From: Prevotella sp.
Lineage (GTDB): Bacteria; Bacteroidota; Bacteroidia; Bacteroidales; Bacteroidaceae
Direction: 5' to 3'
Length of the DNA stretch: 34,376 nucleotides
Assembly (NCBI GenBank): GCA_017477435.1
Contig: JAFUVV010000049.1
Span: 1 to 34,376, forward strand
Program-made: the position numbers and the translations under genes
The notes under the pieces: model-generated
Database searches by the model: none
What the model was told of the DNA's origin: nothing
What the model saw: only the letters and a program-made list of their open reading frames with translations
In this document: positions 16,147 to 25,212 of the stretch, piece after piece
Position numbering within the stretch: position 1 is the first letter of the stretch
Layout of the letters: every line of letters begins with the position of its first letter

Positions 16147-17664
16147 TCATTTCAGCACTTCCACGGCGCGGCGCAGGCGCTTCAGCGTCTCTTCCTTACC
16201 GAGGAATGCGGATATGTCGAACATACCGGGACCCTTGCCTATGCCGACCAGGGCAAGGCGGAAGGCGTTCATGACGTCGCCAAGCTTGTAGTCTTTCGCC
16301 TCTACCCATTTCATCACGACAGCCTCCTGACCCTCCACAGAGAAGTCGTCGATGCCCTCGAGAACGGCAGCAAGCTCCGTCATCTGCTGAGCAGAATATT
16401 CCTTCCAGCGCTTCTTCACCGTCTTCTCGTCGTATTCCATCGGAGCAATGAAGAAGAACGAGCAGAGCGGCCATAGCTCCTTGACGAAGCTGACGCGGTC
16501 TTTCATCATCGCCACCACCTGCGTGACGCGATCCATGCTCTCCTCGACACCGTTGTTTGCCACAATGGGAGCAAACAGACGGGCAATCTCCTCATTCGAC
16601 TTGCGGAGGATATACTCATGGTTGAACCAGATGCCTTTCTGATAGTCGAACTTCGCTCCTGCCTTCGAACAACGCGAGATATCGAAGGCTTCCACGAGTT
16701 CGTCGAGCGAGAAGATTTCCTGCTCTGTGCCTGGATTCCATCCTAAGAGCGCAAGGAAATTGACTACTGCCTCGGGGAAGTATCCGCTCTCGCGATATCC
16801 GGAGCTCACCTCGCCCGTCTTGGGATCGTGCCACTCCAGCGGGAAAACGGGGAACCCGAGCCGGTCGCCGTCGCGCTTGGAGAGCTTACCCTTGCCCTCG
16901 GGCTTCAGGAGCAGCGGCAGGTGGGCAAAACGCGGCATGGTGTCTTCCCAGCCGAAAGCACGATAGAGCATCACATGGAGAGGGGCCGACGGAAGCCATT
17001 CCTCGCCGCGGATGACGTGGGTGATTTCCATCAGATGGTCGTCGACAATGTTGGCAAGATGATATGTCGGCAACTCGTCGGCACTCTTATAAAGCACCTT
17101 GTCGTCTACGATGTCGCTCTTTATGACCACCTCGCCACGGATCATGTCGTTGACGTGAATTTCCTGCCCGGGCTCCACCTTGAAACGGACGACATACTGC
17201 CGCCCGTCGGCGATGAGAGCGTCGACCTCTGCCTTGCTCATCGTGAGCGAGTTCTTCATGAGATGACGCGTGTGGGCATCATATTGGAAATTCTGTATCT
17301 CGCTCCGCTTGGCCTCAAGCTCATCGGGAGTGTCAAAGGCAATATAGGCAGCATCGCTGTCAAGCAACTGCTGCACGTATTTCTTATATATCTCGCGACG
17401 CTCACTCTGGCGGTAGGGACCATATTCTCCACCGAACGACACACCCTCGTCGAATTTTATACCAAGCCAGCGGAACGATTCGATGATGTATTCCTCAGCT
17501 CCCGGGACAAAACGGTTGGAGTCGGTATCCTCTATTCTGAACACCAAATCACCACCATGCTGGCGAGCAAACAAATAATTATACAATGCTGTGCGGACTC
17601 CTCCAATGTGAAGAGCTCCAGTAGGACTCGGTGCAAAGCGCACCCTTACTTTTCTCTCTGACAT
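16147..17664 (-). CDS. gltX: Glutamyl-tRNA synthetase
   Basis: A 505-residue class I aminoacyl-tRNA synthetase charging tRNA-Glu. The HIGH motif appears in [21 protein letters not shown] near the N-terminus, and the KMSKS counterpart is [11 protein letters not shown] (about residue 260). [13 protein letters not shown] and [11 protein letters not shown] are family signatures. The C-terminal half is the helical anticodon-binding domain. The length is normal for bacterial GltX. The start is fixed by the conserved [14 protein letters not shown]. The gene diverges from the HD-domain gene; a minus-strand -7 match lies 35 bp upstream. Confidence 0.96.
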   Translation of the reverse strand: MSERKVRVRFAPSPTGALHIGGVRTALYNYLFARQHGGDLVFRIEDTDSNRFVPGAEEYIIESFRWLGIKFDEGVSFGGEYGPYRQSERREIYKKYVQQLLDSDAAYIAFDTPDELEAKRSEIQNFQYDAHTRHLMKNSLTMSKAEVDALIADGRQYVVRFKVEPGQEIHVNDMIRGEVVIKSDIVDDKVLYKSADELPTYHLANIVDDHLMEITHVIRGEEWLPSAPLHVMLYRAFGWEDTMPRFAHLPLLLKPEGKGKLSKRDGDRLGFPVFPLEWHDPKTGEVSSGYRESGYFPEAVVNFLALLGWNPGTEQEIFSLDELVEAFDISRCSKAGAKFDYQKGIWFNHEYILRKSNEEIARLFAPIVANNGVEESMDRVTQVVAMMKDRVSFVKELWPLCSFFFIAPMEYDEKTVKKRWKEYSAQQMTELAAVLEGIDDFSVEGQEAVVMKWVEAKDYKLGDVMNAFRLALVGIGKGPGMFDISAFLGKEETLKRLRRAVEVLK

Positions 17665-17699
17665 TACTCTAAAAAAGATTGTAATATTATAATTTTCCG

Positions 17700-17707
17700 C
17701 AAAATTA
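17700..17707 (-). promoter_or_regulatory. Putative gltX -7 element
   Basis: On the minus strand this reads TAATTTTG, matching TAnnTTTG, 35 bp before the gltX ATG. No TTTG stands at the expected distance upstream; the region is T/A-rich. Confidence 0.4.
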
Positions 17708-17715
17708 CACTTTTT

Positions 17716-17749
17716 TTTGCAGTTAAAGATTATTTTTTTAGTATTTTCG
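17716..17749 (+). promoter_or_regulatory. Putative promoter of the HD-domain gene
   Basis: TTTG (17716-17719), a 22-bp spacer and TATTTTCG (17742-17749), which matches six of eight positions around the -7 consensus. It is 65 bp upstream of the ATG and partly interleaved with the divergent gltX promoter. Confidence 0.35.
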
Positions 17750-17814
17750 CAAAGTAATACGACAAACAGGGATTTTTAATTCCAAAAACAAGTAAAAGAA
17801 ACAAAGGTAAAAGC

Positions 17815-19866
17815 ATGATTGACATACTGAAAAAGCGCCGTTATACATGGCAGAGCATCGCCTCTCGCTCCCTCATCGTAGTCATCACCACAGCCATCAT
17901 CGTGTGGTTCCTGCCACGCAATGAAGGACAAAGTCTGCACTACGACATAGGCAAACCATGGATGTACAACTCGTTCATAGCAAAGTTCGACTTCCCTATC
18001 TACAAGACCGATCAGGCCGTGGAGCGTGAACGTGACTCGCTGCTGGCTCTCTACCAACCCTACTACAACTTCGACACCAGCATCGAACAGAGAGCGATAG
18101 ACAAGTTCAACGACAACTTTGCCGACGATAGTCTCGGAATCACAAAAAGCGCAAAACAACTGGTAATAAACCGTCTGCACGAATTATACCAGACGGGTAT
18201 CATCAGCACACCAGAGTATAACTCGCTCAGCGAAGACACCACGGCGCTGATAAGAGTGGTCACCGGAAAAGAAGCAAAGAGCAACCTGCTGCGCAACTTC
18301 AACTCTACACTCTCAGCCTACGAACAGGTCTTCGCCGACAAATCGCTCGCCTCACTACGGCCAATACTCCAGAAATGCAACCTCAACGAATATATTGAAC
18401 CCAACCTGATATACGACAAGGAACGCAACGAGACTGAACAGAACGACCTGCGCAGCTCTGTTCCCCTTGCCAGCGGAATGGTGATAAGCGGACAGAAAGT
18501 GATCGACCGCGGAGATATCGTCGACGAATACACCTACCGTGTGCTCAACTCCTTCGAACGGGAAATGAAGCGACGCACAAGAGCAACGCAGGAAATCACC
18601 AGCACACTGATCGGACAGACGCTCTTCGTGCTCATCATGATTGCCCTGTTCACCATCTATCTCTCGCTCTACCGAAAAGACTATTTCGACAAGCCCCGCA
18701 GCATAATCATGCTCTACGGCCTCGTCGTCTTCTTCTCCGTGCTCGTCTCGCTGATGATGTCGCACAACCTCTTCAGCGTGTATATCCTACCCATCGCCGT
18801 CGTACCAATATTCATACGCGTCTTCCTCGACTCGCGCACAGCATTCATCGCACATGTCGTCACAGTTCTGATATGCGCCATATCGGTCAGATATCAATAT
18901 GAGTTCATCATCATACAAATCGTTGCGGGCCTCGTTGCCATCTATTCGCTGCGCGACCTCGCAAGCCGGGCACAGCTGTTCAAATCGGCAATGCTGATAA
19001 CTCTCGCCAGCGCAGCCATCTATTTCGCAATGCAGCTCATACAGACCGACTCGTTCGACAAGATGGATGCCGACATGTATAAGCACTTCATCGTAGGCGG
19101 CATCTTCCTACTCCTTGCCTATCCCGCAATGTACATAGTGGAACGCGCGTTCGGATTCTCGTCCAATGTCACCCTCGTCGAACTGTCAAACACCAATAAG
19201 GGCGCACTTCGCGACCTCAGCGAGATTGCCCCAGGCACGTTCCAGCACTCGATAACCGTGGGAAACCTTGCTGCCGAGATTGCCAACAAGATTGGTGCCA
19301 ACAGCATGCTCGTCCGTACAGGAGCGCTATACCACGATATCGGGAAGATGACCAACCCTGTCTTCTTCACCGAGAACCAGGCAGGCACCAACCCGCACGA
19401 CAACATGCCTTACACCGAGAGTGCTCACATCATCATCAGCCATGTCGCCGACGGACTGAAGATAGCCGACAAGTATTCGCTTCCGCAGTTCATAAAAGAT
19501 TTCATCTCCACTCACCACGGCTGCGGCATGGCAAAGTATTTCTACATAAAGCAGAAAAACGAGCACCCCAACGACGAGATAGACGAGTCGCAGTTCCAAT
19601 ATCCTGGTCCGAATCCCTTCACCCGCGAGCAAGCCATCCTCATGATGGCCGACAGCGTAGAAGCTGCTTCGCGCTCACTGAGCGAATACACCGAAGAGGC
19701 CATTGCCACTCTTGTCGACAACATCATCGACCGCCAAGTGGCTGATGGTTTCTTCACCAACTGCCCCATAACGTTCAGCGACATCCGTCAGGCAAAAGCC
19801 GTAATCATTGAGCGACTGAAGAGCATCTACCACACCCGCATCTCCTACCCCGAGCTGAAGAAATGA
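17815..19866 (+). CDS. 7TM-HD family protein, probable cyclic di-AMP phosphodiesterase (PgpH-like)
   Basis: A 683-residue inner-membrane protein. One N-terminal helix (about 19-32) precedes a large extracytoplasmic domain rich in Tyr and charged residues (7TMR-HDED type, about 40-255), then about seven transmembrane helices (260-440) and a cytosolic HD domain. HD residues are visible as FQHSITVGNLAAEIA (His478), ALYHDIGKM (His507-Asp508), ESAHIIISHVADG and FISTHHGCG. This layout matches PgpH, which hydrolyses cyclic di-AMP, a regulator of turgor and wall homeostasis. The ATG at 17815 sits right before the first helix. It is transcribed alone, divergent from gltX and followed by a hairpin. Activity on cyclic di-AMP is inferred from the family. 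Confidence 0.88.
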   Translation: MIDILKKRRYTWQSIASRSLIVVITTAIIVWFLPRNEGQSLHYDIGKPWMYNSFIAKFDFPIYKTDQAVERERDSLLALYQPYYNFDTSIEQRAIDKFNDNFADDSLGITKSAKQLVINRLHELYQTGIISTPEYNSLSEDTTALIRVVTGKEAKSNLLRNFNSTLSAYEQVFADKSLASLRPILQKCNLNEYIEPNLIYDKERNETEQNDLRSSVPLASGMVISGQKVIDRGDIVDEYTYRVLNSFEREMKRRTRATQEITSTLIGQTLFVLIMIALFTIYLSLYRKDYFDKPRSIIMLYGLVVFFSVLVSLMMSHNLFSVYILPIAVVPIFIRVFLDSRTAFIAHVVTVLICAISVRYQYEFIIIQIVAGLVAIYSLRDLASRAQLFKSAMLITLASAAIYFAMQLIQTDSFDKMDADMYKHFIVGGIFLLLAYPAMYIVERAFGFSSNVTLVELSNTNKGALRDLSEIAPGTFQHSITVGNLAAEIANKIGANSMLVRTGALYHDIGKMTNPVFFTENQAGTNPHDNMPYTESAHIIISHVADGLKIADKYSLPQFIKDFISTHHGCGMAKYFYIKQKNEHPNDEIDESQFQYPGPNPFTREQAILMMADSVEAASRSLSEYTEEAIATLVDNIIDRQVADGFFTNCPITFSDIRQAKAVIIERLKSIYHTRISYPELKK

Positions 19867-19914
19867 TATTCAGCCGCAATTCCATCCCGCTGGAAAAAAC
19901 CTTTATTCTAAAAA

Positions 19915-19941
19915 GGGGGACAGGCTCGTCGCCTGTCTCCC
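19915..19941. terminator. Hairpin after the HD-domain gene
   Basis: GACAGGC-N5-GCCTGTC (19919-19937), extended by GGGG and TCCC to a stem of about 11 bp, 52 bp after the stop codon. No long T run follows, so it may be a rho-assisted end or a dispersed palindrome; it is a sister of the hairpin at 1029-1047. The remaining gap to 20182 holds three heptamers CAATTAT/CAATTAT/CAATTGT (20014-20034) and the promoter of the next gene. Confidence 0.5.
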
Positions 19942-20147
19942 GCTTCATACAATCATAATTATCTCATCGGCTTGCCGATTTTACAAAACGCGATGCGTGA
20001 CTAAAAGAATTTCCAATTATCAATTATCAATTGTCATCTTTCTCTCTTTTTGCACAAAAACTCATAATTTGTGCAAAAACATATATGAATATGTTTAACA
20101 AAAGTTAAATATCGAAGTCGAAATGGTTACAAAGAGAACAATCGTGG

Positions 20148-20155
20148 TAACTTTG
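20148..20155 (+). promoter_or_regulatory. -7 element for the FadL-like gene
   Basis: TAACTTTG is a full TAnnTTTG match 27 bp before the ATG at 20183. The region around 20125 has only a weak -33 resemblance. Confidence 0.55.
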
Positions 20156-20182
20156 CAGCCAGTTTTTTAAAGTTATTTTAAG

Positions 20183-21829
20183 ATGAATAAAACAAAATTC
20201 ACAGCTATAGCCTTCTGCTTAGCTGCTTCGCTATCGACATTTGCCGGTGGCATCCTCACAAACACGAATCAGAGTGTAGCCTTTCTCCGCAATCCTGCCC
20301 GCGATGCCGCCATCGGTCTCGACGGTGTCTATTCCAACCCCGCAGGCGTGGCATTCATGAGCGAGGGATGGCATTTGGCCTTCAACTGGCAGTATGCCCA
20401 TCAGACACGCACCATCACAGGCGAGAATGAGCTTTTTGCCTTGGGCGCAAAAAACAACGGGCTCACCAAGAAAAAGTTTGAGGGAGTGGCAAATGCACCT
20501 ATCATCCCCTCGCTGCAGGCAGCATATAACAAAGGGCCATGGAGCTTCCAGATGAACCTCTCGGTGCCAGGCGGCGGCGGAAAATGTGAGTTCGACAAGT
20601 GCGTGGGTTCGTTTGAGACAGTAGTGGGCGCCATTGCCAACCGGCTCATCGGCGTGTCGAATGCCCTCAACGCACAGTTGGCACCACTCGGGGCAAGCGT
20701 ACCGAATGTGACAGGATACGACGTGGATGCCTACATGAAAGGTAAGCAGTTCTACTTCGGACTGCAACTGGGAGCTGCATATAAGATAAATGAGCACTGG
20801 TCGGTATACGGTGGACTGCGACTGCTCTACGGTACTGCCGCCTACGAGGCTCGTCTGAACAACATACGCGTCATGAACGGAGCAGAGGGGATGACGCTTC
20901 CCGCATACTTTGAGGGAGTGACAAAGGGACTCTTCGATGCCGGTAATGCGATCACTCAGAACATCACTCGCATCCAAGACGGAATAGCTCAATACGTGCA
21001 GGGATACATGGCAGCAGGCATGACCCAGGAGCAGGCCATGAACACCCAAGAGGTGCTGGCCCTGCAAGCACAAGGAGCACAGTTGCAGGCAGCGGGACAA
21101 CGTCTTGCTGCGGCAGGCGAAGAGCTGAAGCAGAGCGGCGAGATCCTGGCGCCTTATGCCAACGGCATGAATCTCAAGTCGGACCAGAAAGGCATGGGAA
21201 TAGCCCCGATAATCGGCGTAGACTTCAAGACAGGCAACTTCAACTTCGCTGCCAAGTACGAGTTCAAGACCCGCATGCGCATGAAAAACGACTCCGACCT
21301 GAAGGAAGCCACCGTCATCTCGGCTACCAATAAGTTTGTCGACGGCACGAGCGTCCCCGAGGACTCACCGGCACAGCTGGCAGTAGGTGCTCAATGGGAG
21401 ATTCGTCCGAACGTGAGAGTGAACCTCGGCTATCATCATTTCTTCGATACCGACGCTCACTGGTATGAGCACAGCGAGAAGCTCCTCGACGGAGGTACAA
21501 ATGAATACCTGGCCGGTGCCGAGTGGGACATAACGAAGAAGCTGCAGGTGAGCGGCGGAGCGCAGATAACACGCTACTCCCTCACTGATGCCTACATGAA
21601 CGACATGTCGTTCGTGGTCAACTCATGGACATTCGGACTGGGCGTGGGATATCAGGTCAGCGACAACGTGAAGATCAACGCCGCCTACTTCCAGACCAAC
21701 TATGGCGACTACAACATGGACACTCCTGAGCAGAACATGGCTTCGCTCGGACTCACCATTCCGGCAGGCAAGAACTCGTTCACACGCACTAACCGCGTGC
21801 TCGGACTCGGGGTGGAACTCACGTTCTAA
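20183..21829 (+). CDS. FadL/OmpP1/TodX-family outer membrane transporter
   Basis: A 548-residue beta-barrel protein. After a signal peptide ending near STFAGG comes the FadL-type N-terminal hatch, with NTNQSVAFLRNPARDAAIGL followed by DGVYSNPAGVAFM, the family hallmark. Alternating aromatic and glycine-rich strands follow (FQMNLSVPGGGG, FYFGLQLGAAYKINEHWSVYGGLRLLYG, WTFGLGVGYQVSDNVKINAAYFQTNYGDYN), ending in VLGLGVELTF with a terminal Phe for BAM recognition. A helical insert of about 75 residues rich in Ala and Gln (about 250-325, QEVLALQAQGAQLQAAGQRLA) is longer than usual and looks like a coiled coil. Family members take up fatty acids and other hydrophobic compounds. It is a single gene with its own promoter. 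Confidence 0.88.
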   Translation: MNKTKFTAIAFCLAASLSTFAGGILTNTNQSVAFLRNPARDAAIGLDGVYSNPAGVAFMSEGWHLAFNWQYAHQTRTITGENELFALGAKNNGLTKKKFEGVANAPIIPSLQAAYNKGPWSFQMNLSVPGGGGKCEFDKCVGSFETVVGAIANRLIGVSNALNAQLAPLGASVPNVTGYDVDAYMKGKQFYFGLQLGAAYKINEHWSVYGGLRLLYGTAAYEARLNNIRVMNGAEGMTLPAYFEGVTKGLFDAGNAITQNITRIQDGIAQYVQGYMAAGMTQEQAMNTQEVLALQAQGAQLQAAGQRLAAAGEELKQSGEILAPYANGMNLKSDQKGMGIAPIIGVDFKTGNFNFAAKYEFKTRMRMKNDSDLKEATVISATNKFVDGTSVPEDSPAQLAVGAQWEIRPNVRVNLGYHHFFDTDAHWYEHSEKLLDGGTNEYLAGAEWDITKKLQVSGGAQITRYSLTDAYMNDMSFVVNSWTFGLGVGYQVSDNVKINAAYFQTNYGDYNMDTPEQNMASLGLTIPAGKNSFTRTNRVLGLGVELTF

Positions 21830-21850
21830 GACATAGAACAGGTTTTTCAC

Positions 21851-22023
21851 CACAGATTTCGCTGATTTAGCAGATTACATCCCAATTACTCTATTCTACA
21901 AACGAGATTTCACAGATTAGGAGCATAGAGGGATATATCACAGACGGCGCTGATTTAGCTGATTTTACACCAACTGCTATATTCATCAAACAAAATTTCA
22001 CAGATTAAGAACTGAAAGGTTTT
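21851..22023. repeat. Two diverged 88-bp direct repeats built on CACAGATT words
   Basis: The unit starting at 21851 and the unit starting at 21939 align over about 85 bp: CACAGA, then CGCTGATTTAGC, then GATT, TATTC, CAAAC, ATTTCACAGATTA and AGG occur in the same order and spacing, with roughly a quarter of the positions different. An inverted, shorter copy of the word (AATCTGTGTAATCTGCGGTG) lies at 22168-22187. The DNA is non-coding and separates two convergent genes. Confidence 0.7.
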
Positions 22024-22067
22024 TAACCGATGACGACGATAACATAGTAGTTTTTTACACACATATA

Positions 22068-22127
22068 GCAAACCGATTTCGCAGGTACGAATACAACTTT
22101 CGAATCTGTGAAATCGGTTTGCTTTTT
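22068..22127. terminator. Bidirectional terminator between the FadL-like gene and priA
   Basis: A 17-bp stem (22068-22084 against 22106-22122, one mismatch) with a 21-nt loop is followed by TTTTTATT on the plus strand. It lies between convergent genes, 239 bp after the FadL-like stop and 83 bp after the priA stop. Confidence 0.65.
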
Positions 22128-22204
22128 ATTATTATCTTAACAGGTATAATGTATAAAAGTCGGCGTAATCTGTGTAATCTGCGGTGAAAGACAAATCCTT
22201 CACA

Positions 22205-24475
22205 CTACAGGGGGTCGACGTCGTAGTAGATCTGCAGCGAGACGTAGCGCTTGTCGTCTTCTATCTGTTTTTGAACGGCACGCAGGTACTGCCTGACGAG
22301 CTTTTGGTCGATACCGTTCTCGAGTTTTACCATCAGTTTCCTGACGTACATGTTTTTCACTCTTGCCACCGATGGTCGGTCGGGTCCGAGCACTCGCGTG
22401 CCGAAGATGTTGCGCAGCCGCGCGCCAGTCTCGCGTGCCGCAGAGTCGACGATGTGCTCCTTGCGGTGGCGCAGGTATACGTAGACGAGGTGGGTGAACG
22501 GTGGATAGTGGAACTCGCGGCGCTCCTCAGAGAGTTCCTGGAAGAACCTTTGGAAATCGTGCTCCACAACATGTCTCACGACAGGCAGCTGTGCATTTCG
22601 TGTCTGCAGGATGACGCGGCCCTGATGTCTTTTCCGCCCGGCGCGGCCGCTCACCTGGGTGAGCATCGTGAAGGCCTGTTCGTAGGCGCGGAAATCGGGA
22701 TAGTTGAGCATGGTGTCGGCATCGAGGATGCCCACCAGGGCAACGCGGTCGAAATCGAGACCCTTTGTGATCATCTGCGTACCTATAAGCACATCGGTGC
22801 GATAGTGGGAGAAATCGTTGATGATACGCTCGTAGGCATTGCGGGTGCGGGTGGTGTCGAGGTCCATCCGCTGGGTGCGTGCCTCGGGGAATGTCTGGCG
22901 GATGATGTCTTCTATCTTTTCTGTTCCGAAGCCTCGTGAGCGCAGGTCGGTCTGCCCGCACGACGGACAACTCTTCGGAACGGTATATGTATATCCGCAG
23001 TAGTGGCACGTGAGGATGTTCATGTTGCGATGGAGAGACAGGCTGACGTCGCAGTTCTTGCATCGTGGTACCCATCCGCACGTGGGGCATTCGATCATCG
23101 GGGAGTAGCCGCGGCGGTTCTGGAACACTATCACCTGCTGTCGTCGGTCGAGGGCTTCGCGTATGGCAACGAGCATGGCTGGCGAGAACGGGCCACGCAT
23201 CATCTTCCTGCGGGCGAGGTCTTTGATGTCGACAATCTCGACGGCTGGCAGTGAGATGCCCTGATAGCGTGTGGAGAGGGTGACGAGACCATACTTGCCG
23301 GTCATGGCGTTGTGATAGGTCTCTGCCGACGGGGTGGCACTGCCGAGCAGCGTCTTTGCCCCACACATGCGTGCGAGCATGATGGCTGCCGAGCGTGCAT
23401 GGTAGCGCGGCGAGGGGTCTTGCTGCTTGAACGACGACTCGTGCTCCTCGTCTACGATGACCAGTCCCAGTCGCTGGAAGGGGAGGAACATGGCGGAGCG
23501 TGCGCCGAGGATGATGTCGTAAGGCTCGGGGGAGAGTTGTTTCTTCCATATCTCCACCCTCTCGGCGTCACTGTAGCGCGAGTGGTAGATGCCCAGCCTG
23601 CGTCCGAAGACTCGCTGCAGGCGCTGGGTCATCTGCACGGTAAGAGCTATCTCGGGAAGGAGGTAGAGCACCTGGCGGCCCTGACTGAGCGTGCGCCCGA
23701 TGAGATGGATGTATATCTCTGTCTTTCCGCTCGACGTCACCCCGTGGAGGAGTGTCACTCCGTGGCTGTCCATCTGGCGGAGTATCTCGTCGTAGGCTTT
23801 CTGCTGGGCGTCGGAGAGCGGCTTCACGTTCTCGGGATGCGGCTCGCCGTCGAGGTTCAGCCGACCCACTTCCTTGTAATATATCTGCAGTATGCCGCGG
23901 TCGGTGAGCATCTTGACGGCTGCCGACGTGGCATGGCTGACGTTCATCAGTTCTTCTCTTGTCACCTCGCGTATGTCCTCTGTCGGCGTCGTCCCTTCGA
24001 TGCTGTCCCAGTGGGATAGCGCGAGGTAGTCCATGAGTACGCTCAGCTGCCGCGAGGCACGGCGCATCTGGTCGAAGAGGGTATGTAGGGCAGCGGCGTC
24101 GCGATACTGCGGGGCGAGCTCCACATACTGCTCGGTGCGCGGATGGTAGGCGGCTTCGTCTTTCATCCCTGCCGGCATGGCCACGTTGTAGACGTCGCCG
24201 AGGGGCGCCATGTAGTAGTCGGCAATCCATCGCCACAGCCTCAGCTGCTCGGGGAGGAGCACGGGGGCGTCGTCGACGACGTGGAGGATGTCGCGCCATT
24301 TCATCGCCGGTTCCTCGTCGTGGAGGCGCGCAACCATGGCCGTGTAGGTCTTGCTGCGCCCAAGGGGAACGACGACACGCATGCCCACGCGCACCACCGC
24401 CCGCAGGCTCTCGGGAAGCCCGTAGGTGAATGTGCCTTCAAGAGGAAGGGGAAGAACGACGTCGGCAAATTTCAT
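22205..24475 (-). CDS. priA: Primosomal protein N' (replication restart helicase)
   Basis: A superfamily 2 DNA helicase of 756 residues that reloads the replicative helicase at repaired forks. The DNA-binding start is KFADVVLPLPLEGTFTYGLP. Walker A is GVTSSGKTEIYI (near 247) and Walker B is VIVDEEHESSF (near 341). Eight zinc-binding cysteines are visible in the order CPTCGW, CKNC, CHYCG, CPSCG (about 462-500). C-terminal helicase motifs include GTQMITKGLDFDRVALVG and QVSGRAGR. I chose the ATG at 24475 because the family begins with the KFADVV segment; an upstream in-frame ATG at 24541 would add 22 hydrophobic residues that look like chance. A leader of over 300 bp with promoter-like and repeat signals precedes it. 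Confidence 0.94.
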   Translation of the reverse strand: MKFADVVLPLPLEGTFTYGLPESLRAVVRVGMRVVVPLGRSKTYTAMVARLHDEEPAMKWRDILHVVDDAPVLLPEQLRLWRWIADYYMAPLGDVYNVAMPAGMKDEAAYHPRTEQYVELAPQYRDAAALHTLFDQMRRASRQLSVLMDYLALSHWDSIEGTTPTEDIREVTREELMNVSHATSAAVKMLTDRGILQIYYKEVGRLNLDGEPHPENVKPLSDAQQKAYDEILRQMDSHGVTLLHGVTSSGKTEIYIHLIGRTLSQGRQVLYLLPEIALTVQMTQRLQRVFGRRLGIYHSRYSDAERVEIWKKQLSPEPYDIILGARSAMFLPFQRLGLVIVDEEHESSFKQQDPSPRYHARSAAIMLARMCGAKTLLGSATPSAETYHNAMTGKYGLVTLSTRYQGISLPAVEIVDIKDLARRKMMRGPFSPAMLVAIREALDRRQQVIVFQNRRGYSPMIECPTCGWVPRCKNCDVSLSLHRNMNILTCHYCGYTYTVPKSCPSCGQTDLRSRGFGTEKIEDIIRQTFPEARTQRMDLDTTRTRNAYERIINDFSHYRTDVLIGTQMITKGLDFDRVALVGILDADTMLNYPDFRAYEQAFTMLTQVSGRAGRKRHQGRVILQTRNAQLPVVRHVVEHDFQRFFQELSEERREFHYPPFTHLVYVYLRHRKEHIVDSAARETGARLRNIFGTRVLGPDRPSVARVKNMYVRKLMVKLENGIDQKLVRQYLRAVQKQIEDDKRYVSLQIYYDVDPL

Positions 24476-24816
24476 ACCGCAAAAATATAGGAAAAGAGGG
24501 AAACCGCAAAATAAAAAGAGAGGAAAAAACCGTCGGCCCATAAAAATAGCGAAGGAAGAACAGAGGCCCGCGAACGGACATGTTCTCCCTAAACATTATT
24601 ACCCTTTACTTGGAAAAATTTCTCTACTTGTCACACGACAAGTTGCAATAGCTAAGGTGTCTTCTCAGACTTCTGTAAAAAACGATACCATGTTAAATCT
24701 TGTGATGTGGGCTGCCGCTGCAGCCCGTTCCTGTAAAAGTCATTCTGTATGTAAGCCCTCAACGGGCGGAACTTGAATTAGAAAATCAAAGTCCTACTTA
24801 TGATTATTCAACGATG
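24476..24816. other. priA leader region with two small hairpins
   Basis: No gene is convincing here. GGGCTGC-N4-GCAGCCC (24709-24726) and GCCC-N5-GGGC (24755-24767), the latter in the context TGTAAGCCCTCAACGGGCGG, look like dispersed intergenic palindromes of the kind common in Bacteroidales. If transcription starts at the -7 element at 24817, this is an untranslated leader of about 340 nt. Confidence 0.4.
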
Positions 24817-24929
24817 CAAAGATAGCACAGCGCAGCGAAAATCTCTTTTGTAAATATGACTTTCGCTTTCGTAAAAATGACTTTTTCTGAAAATTTGGCA
24901 AATGTGACGCATTTTGTCACATTTACAAA
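24817..24929 (-). promoter_or_regulatory. Putative promoter with a cluster of four operator-like words
   Basis: On the minus strand TATCTTTG (24817-24824) matches the -7 consensus. Directly upstream lie four copies of a 14-15-bp word, written on the plus strand as TTTGTAAATATGAC (24847), TTTCGTAAAAATGAC (24867), TTTGGCAAATGTGAC (24894) and, inverted, GTCACATTTACAAA (24916-24929). The last two form AAATGTGAC-N7-GTCACATTT (24900-24924), a perfect 9-bp inverted repeat. This looks like a regulator-bound promoter reading toward priA. Confidence 0.5.
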
Positions 24930-24999
24930 AGCCGGCAGACTGTCTTTCCTCTCTCTCCGCTCGATATTCCTGTCGCATCCATGCGAAATTCTTGTCGGA

Positions 25000-25087
25000 A
25001 GTACATGGGCCTTGTACCGAGAGTACATGGTTCTTGTACTCGGAGTACATGGGCTTTGTACTGGGAGTACATGGCCTTTGTACTCTT
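25000..25087. repeat. 22-bp x 4 palindromic array, copy 3
   Basis: Units start at 25000, 25022, 25044 and 25066 with the plan AGTACA, 7 nt, TGTAC(T/C), 3 nt. All four units are in the same orientation, with TGG opening the centre. GCCTG-N6-CTGCCGGCA follows at 25088-25107, as after copy 2, and the upstream flank TTCTTGTCGGA resembles TTCCTGCCGAC of copy 2. The array lies between the stop of the beta-barrel gene and the promoter cluster before priA. Confidence 0.9.
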
Positions 25088-25212
25088 GCCTGTACTATCT
25101 GCCGGCATCACCAACCAGATTTTGCGGCGGAGGAGAAACAAAAGAGTCCCGGCAGCGGAAGGGCTACCGGAACTCGTATTTTCGTGCTAAAGAGACATTC
25201 GGGGTATGGCTG

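Noticed and set aside
24804-25028. Minus-strand frame of 74 codons before priA
   Set aside because: It runs through the palindromic array and the operator-like words, which account for its repetitive FTK-type peptide; no start context supports it.
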